DNA of 64,000 nucleotides from Mangifera indica (taxonomy: Eukaryota; Streptophyta; Magnoliopsida; Sapindales; Anacardiaceae). Below the pieces are notes generated by a model. That model saw only the letters and a list, made by a program, of their open reading frames with translations, did not search any database and had not been told where the DNA came from. Shown piece after piece: positions 60,491 through 64,000 of the stretch. The stretch covers positions 248,001 through 312,000 of the forward strand of contig NW_025401110.1 in assembly GCF_011075055.1 (NCBI RefSeq), in the 5' to 3' direction. Within the stretch, counting starts at the first letter, position 1. Every line of letters starts with the position of its first letter. The position numbers and the translations under genes are program-made.

Positions 60491-60791
60491 ATGTAATTTC
60501 TTTGCGTTACGTTTAAACTATAACACTCCAAGTGCTGATACCAAGTTTTCTCAAGCAAGGCTTAGATTTCCCCCTTTATTTTATCATATTTTCCAACAAA
60601 AAAGGTAATTTTAAATTTAATCATGAAATTCAACGCGATCATGAAAAACAATGAAGACAAATTTTGCACACATAAGAAATCCATACGAGAGCTTATATTT
60701 AATGAGACATGTCTTGAATGTCAGCCATTATAAGTTCAAATTCTTCCGTTACACATCACATTTCACTTACCAGTAAAATAAAATAAACTAT

Positions 60792-60925
60792 GGGTCTGGG
60801 GTAGCCTAAACGGTAAAGGATAAAGCTCATTTGTAAATATTCAAGATCCGTAGTTACAAGTCTAGGTGACTGCAGAATCCTAGAGTTTACTGCAAAGGTT
60901 TCCCGGATTAACAAAATAGGCTATA
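60792..60925 (+). repeat. Possible decayed tRNA-derived SINE
   Basis: GGGGTAGCCTAAACGGTAAAG resembles a tRNA A box (TRGCNNAGYGG), and about 45 bases on GTAGTTACAAGTCTAGG loosely resembles a B box (GGTTCRANNCC). The spacing fits a tRNA-derived SINE head. No poly-A or T tail and no target duplication are evident, so this is weak. Confidence 0.3.
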
Positions 60926-61367
60926 ATCAAAAGACATGAGACTTCAAATGTCAGAAATCAACTTTGAAAGTGTCCGTTTCATTGGAGACGACATCAAATC
61001 AATGAAACTACCTTCAAACACACACTTTGAATCCTGTAGATCTACATAAAACAAATTATTGTGGCGAGACTAAAAAATGTTACATCTTTGGGTCGCTGAT
61101 TCCCCCAGTTTACTATTAACAAAATACACAACATGACATTTTGCTTTGTTTACAATGACCCAAGAAATTACATACCAAAAAGGAGCTAAAAAAACAGGTC
61201 AATAATTTTAGTAACCAAATCTCATTTTCGCTACCTAATAATAAACTTTAAATGAAAATCAACAATAATTCGAGTATGCAGATCTACATAGAGAAACAAC
61301 TATACGTAATATGGAAGGATTTACAACAAAGCGATTGACATTCTTCTTCTTGAGTCATCACCTTTGG
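60926..61367. other. 3' flank of the REN1-like gene
   Basis: Presumed 3'UTR and flank of the minus-strand RhoGAP gene; no other feature seen. Confidence 0.4.
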
Positions 61368-63272
61368 CTAATTCCATGGTGGAGAAGATGGTCGATAAAT
61401 GAAATCTTGAGAAGATGTTGTGCCATAATTTAGATCAAGGTTGTGGAGTTGTTCCATTAGTTGAGATCGTCTTTCCTTGAAAAAATCGAGACGAGTGGTT
61501 AATTCTACCAAAGTAGAAGATGCCGTTGATGGATGCCTTGCATAATCAATTGTCTGGTAAAAACAATGGATCAACGGGAACTAATTTAGAACAAAGACAC
61601 AAAGTTCACTAATCTCCAATTTTACACAAGAAAATCAAGTTTCAAATCAATCAATTTAACCACATTTCAGAATTCGGCAAACAATGGGGCAGCAACTGCA
61701 AGTAAATTAAAGCTCACCTCTACTGCTCTTGAAGTGGAAGGAACGAATGCAGAATCAACGACAAGATCATCTAGTGACACAGCAGTGGATGCCTCGGTAC
61801 TTCTAGATTCACTCAAGCTGGTTGACTCCATGAATTGCTTCCGTGAAGGCAATTTGCTGCCACTCCCGGTTGTTGATGCTTGTCCTTTAACATTTTTCCA
61901 ATCTGACCCCAACAAATTCTCCTACGGTACAATAACAAAATATTATATTAAGATTGGTTAAAGGCAAAGAAAGTGATTTGAAGGGCAGCAAAAAAAAAAA
62001 AAAGGCACAGGGAAAGGACACATTTAGATGTTACTACATCGATATAGAATACAGTTGGTGCCTGCAAAGTCTGCAAGGTTTCAATCAAAATACATTACAC
62101 AGGAATGAACTCATATGGAGAACCCAACCATGTATTTGAAAATATGCTATTTAATTTGTTATGTTAATATTAATTAACATCATCATCATTCATGCATGAC
62201 AATGCATTAGTGTGGACAAGGCAAAGAAAATCCAACAAATCCTAGGCCATTTCAATAAGCAACATTCATCTTTGTTATAACCATGACCAATTGATGGCTG
62301 AACAATTTTGAAGACAAACCTCTGTTTTTTGTTTCCGTTCATGATTAACAAAAGCAAGGGTAGTATCAAAATCTTGTGGAAGAAACCTCCTGTAGATAAC
62401 AGGTATTAGAAGAACCACTAAAAAAACAAAGGTAGATCAGAGTTAAAAAAGAGTTATCTTGATAAGGGAATGTTGCAGGCAACTACTATAACTTTCGACA
62501 CCACACGCTGGGAAATCAAAATATTAGCATGGTTGCGCAAACTCACCGCTGAGAATTATGGCTTTGGACATTTTGGTAACGGTCACATGCATCAGAGAGT
62601 GATCCATAATGATGTTGCCTTTGCTGATTAAGTTGACGATGGAGTTCTGCAACTTTCTGCTTCAACCTAGCCACATCTGCCTCAGCAAGAGCAATTTCCT
62701 CTAGCTCAGCCCTTGTCTTCACATCAATTTAAGTTAAAAGAATCACTACTGAAAATTTTTAAAATAAATAAATAAAGGAAATACATGTCTTCTGAGATCG
62801 ATACAAACTTTAGAATCCATGCTGTGTGAGCTCGAGAACTGTCCAGCAGACATGCTCAAACCAACTTCTAATGCAGCTCTAAGATCTCTTTCAGCTTGTA
62901 GCTGCTCTTGCAATCTTGACACCTGTACGATTCCTTACATGTCATGACTTCAAAAGCCAATAAAAAAGTTCCTTAAAATATACAAGTGGATATGAATAGA
63001 ATATATGAAAGAAAGGCAGTATATAATGAGTAAGATGGAAATACATCTTGCTCAAGAGCCAAGCGTCGCTCATGCAAAGCCTGCTTCCTTCTCTCCAGGC
63101 TAGCTTGTAAAATAGCATTTCCTCTGGCCTGTAACAAATTATGACCAATTATACCAGAAATAACCCCTATTCTATGAGCAAATACACATAATTCAGCAAA
63201 CATGATGATACCTCCTTTGCAATCCGATGTCGCAAGTCATTCTTTGTGATCTCCAGCCTCTGAATGGCAAAC
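61368..63272 (-). CDS. REN1/PHGAP-type ROP GTPase-activating protein, C-terminal coiled-coil part (partial)
   Basis: Seven minus-strand exons in this window, all GT..AG: 63212-63272, 63045-63128, 62809-62922, 62547-62716, 62320-62389, 61718-61921, 61368-61553. They join in frame to about 295 residues. The first five encode a heptad-rich coiled coil (QRLEITKNDLRHRIAKE, SLERRKQALHERRLALEQD, VSRLQEQLQAERDLRAALEV, ELEEIALAEADVARLKQKVA). Then FLPQDFDTTLAFVNHERKQK, a Ser-rich stretch, and the ending ELTTRLDFFKERRSQLMEQL..YRPSSPPWN. This C-terminus is the one found in plant RhoGAPs with an N-terminal PH domain (REN1, PHGAP1/2), which switch off ROP GTPases to limit the tip-growth or polarity domain. 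The PH and GAP domains must lie beyond 64000. The first exon begins mid-codon. No lesion seen. Confidence 0.85.
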
Positions 63273-64000
63273 CTATTAACAAGTCAACATATTTACTTTT
63301 GTTAAAATAATTAGACCAATCTGAAGTAAATCAAATCAAACTGGAAGCTGATTGGAGACAGTTCTCAACACCTCAGAAGGTCTACAAAGTTCATGCTAGA
63401 AACTTTCTAGGGATGTAATTTTTTAATTGAATCTTTACCTAAGTTCAATCATATCAGAGAATTTTGGTATCTATATCAGAGTAAGAAAGTAAGAATAATG
63501 AATCGTCATACTGATAATATCAACAACTAAAAGGTATGTATCATCAAAAAGATAATATAGACAACTATGTATTATATTTGGGATTAGTTTTTCAGATAAA
63601 ATATAGAAGCAGATCAGCTTTCTCTGACCAGTGATTTTCCTGGCACCGATAGCAATTCAACTTGCTTTAAATTCCTTTGACGCTTAAAACTCATTATTTG
63701 CATATAGAGGGATAACAAAGACAACCTGAGGACATTCATCATAAATAAAAACATAACTGCTTGCTCATCTAAAACTAGTTAGGCATGGAAACTGCCAGAC
63801 TATTTAAGTCAACTTTTATCAACTGATAAGCTATTGTCTCATCACTCCCATAATATCTGATGTCATTCAATATGATGGCAGAAAAGAATGCGACAGCTTT
63901 CAGGAGTTAATTTATTCTTAAAACACGTATAATAAGACCTCCATTAGTTTGACATTGTTTAAAAGTTCATTGCAAGACTAATTTTAGAAAAAATAACCAG
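63273..64000 (-). other. Intron of the REN1-like gene
   Basis: The sequence upstream of the acceptor at 63273 shows no recognisable exon up to the window edge. It is AT-rich with T-rich tracts on the minus strand, as expected for a plant intron longer than 700 bp. Confidence 0.5.

Noticed and set aside
1..64000. tRNA, rRNA, snRNA or microRNA genes
   Set aside because: No cloverleaf with intact A and B boxes, no rRNA core motif and no convincing precursor hairpin with a known mature sequence was found; only the weak SINE-like segment at 60792 came close.

Overview
The window is nuclear DNA of a flowering plant, almost certainly a eudicot. It is AT-rich, its genes are split by short GT..AG introns, four recognisable plant gene families are present, and the gaps between genes are full of plant transposable elements. 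I cannot name the species from sequence alone.

Layout. 1-5.2 kb is intergenic, with a 784-bp inverted-repeat element at 1703-2486. 5.2-6.6 kb holds an LRP1-type SHI/STY zinc-finger transcription factor (+). 6.6-14.2 kb is intergenic, with a 352-bp MITE and a decayed MuDR transposase scrap. 14.2-20.1 kb is a complete-length Ty1/copia retrotransposon on the minus strand. It has LTRs, a 5-bp target duplication, a primer site, a purine tract and a pol frame broken by two stops; no gag is visible, and its place is taken by a striking array of at least 24 small hairpins. 22-23.3 kb is a damaged ankyrin-repeat gene (-). 24.8-25.8 kb is a PPR pseudogene (-). 25.95-26.37 kb is a TRIM miniature retrotransposon. 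29.9-34.0 kb is nested repeats: a MITE, a G-rich hAT-like element and a 944-bp Mutator-like element with 0.3-kb terminal repeats. 34.3-38.2 kb is a RING-finger pseudogene (+) with three independent lesions, followed directly by a second G-rich hAT-like copy. 42.05-42.91 kb is an intronless AT-hook/PPC (AHL) gene (+). 52.6-57.4 kb is SMG7, the plant EST1-type nonsense-mediated decay factor, with five coding exons and a probable 5'UTR intron (-). 58.9-59.2 kb is an old, AT-converted third member of the hAT-like family. 61.4-63.3 kb is the C-terminal part of a REN1/PHGAP-type ROP GTPase-activating protein (-), whose PH and RhoGAP domains lie beyond the right edge.

The intact genes (LRP1, AHL, SMG7, REN1-like) are functionally unrelated housekeeping or regulatory genes, each with its own promoter; there is no sign of a gene cluster. 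Three further genes (ankyrin, PPR, RING) are broken. The most unusual signal is the hairpin array in the copia element, whose stems vary in sequence but stay complementary around a constant CTTCAGG-like loop. Next come the three-generation series of one hAT-like family with clean 8-bp target duplications and the exact lesions that killed the RING gene.
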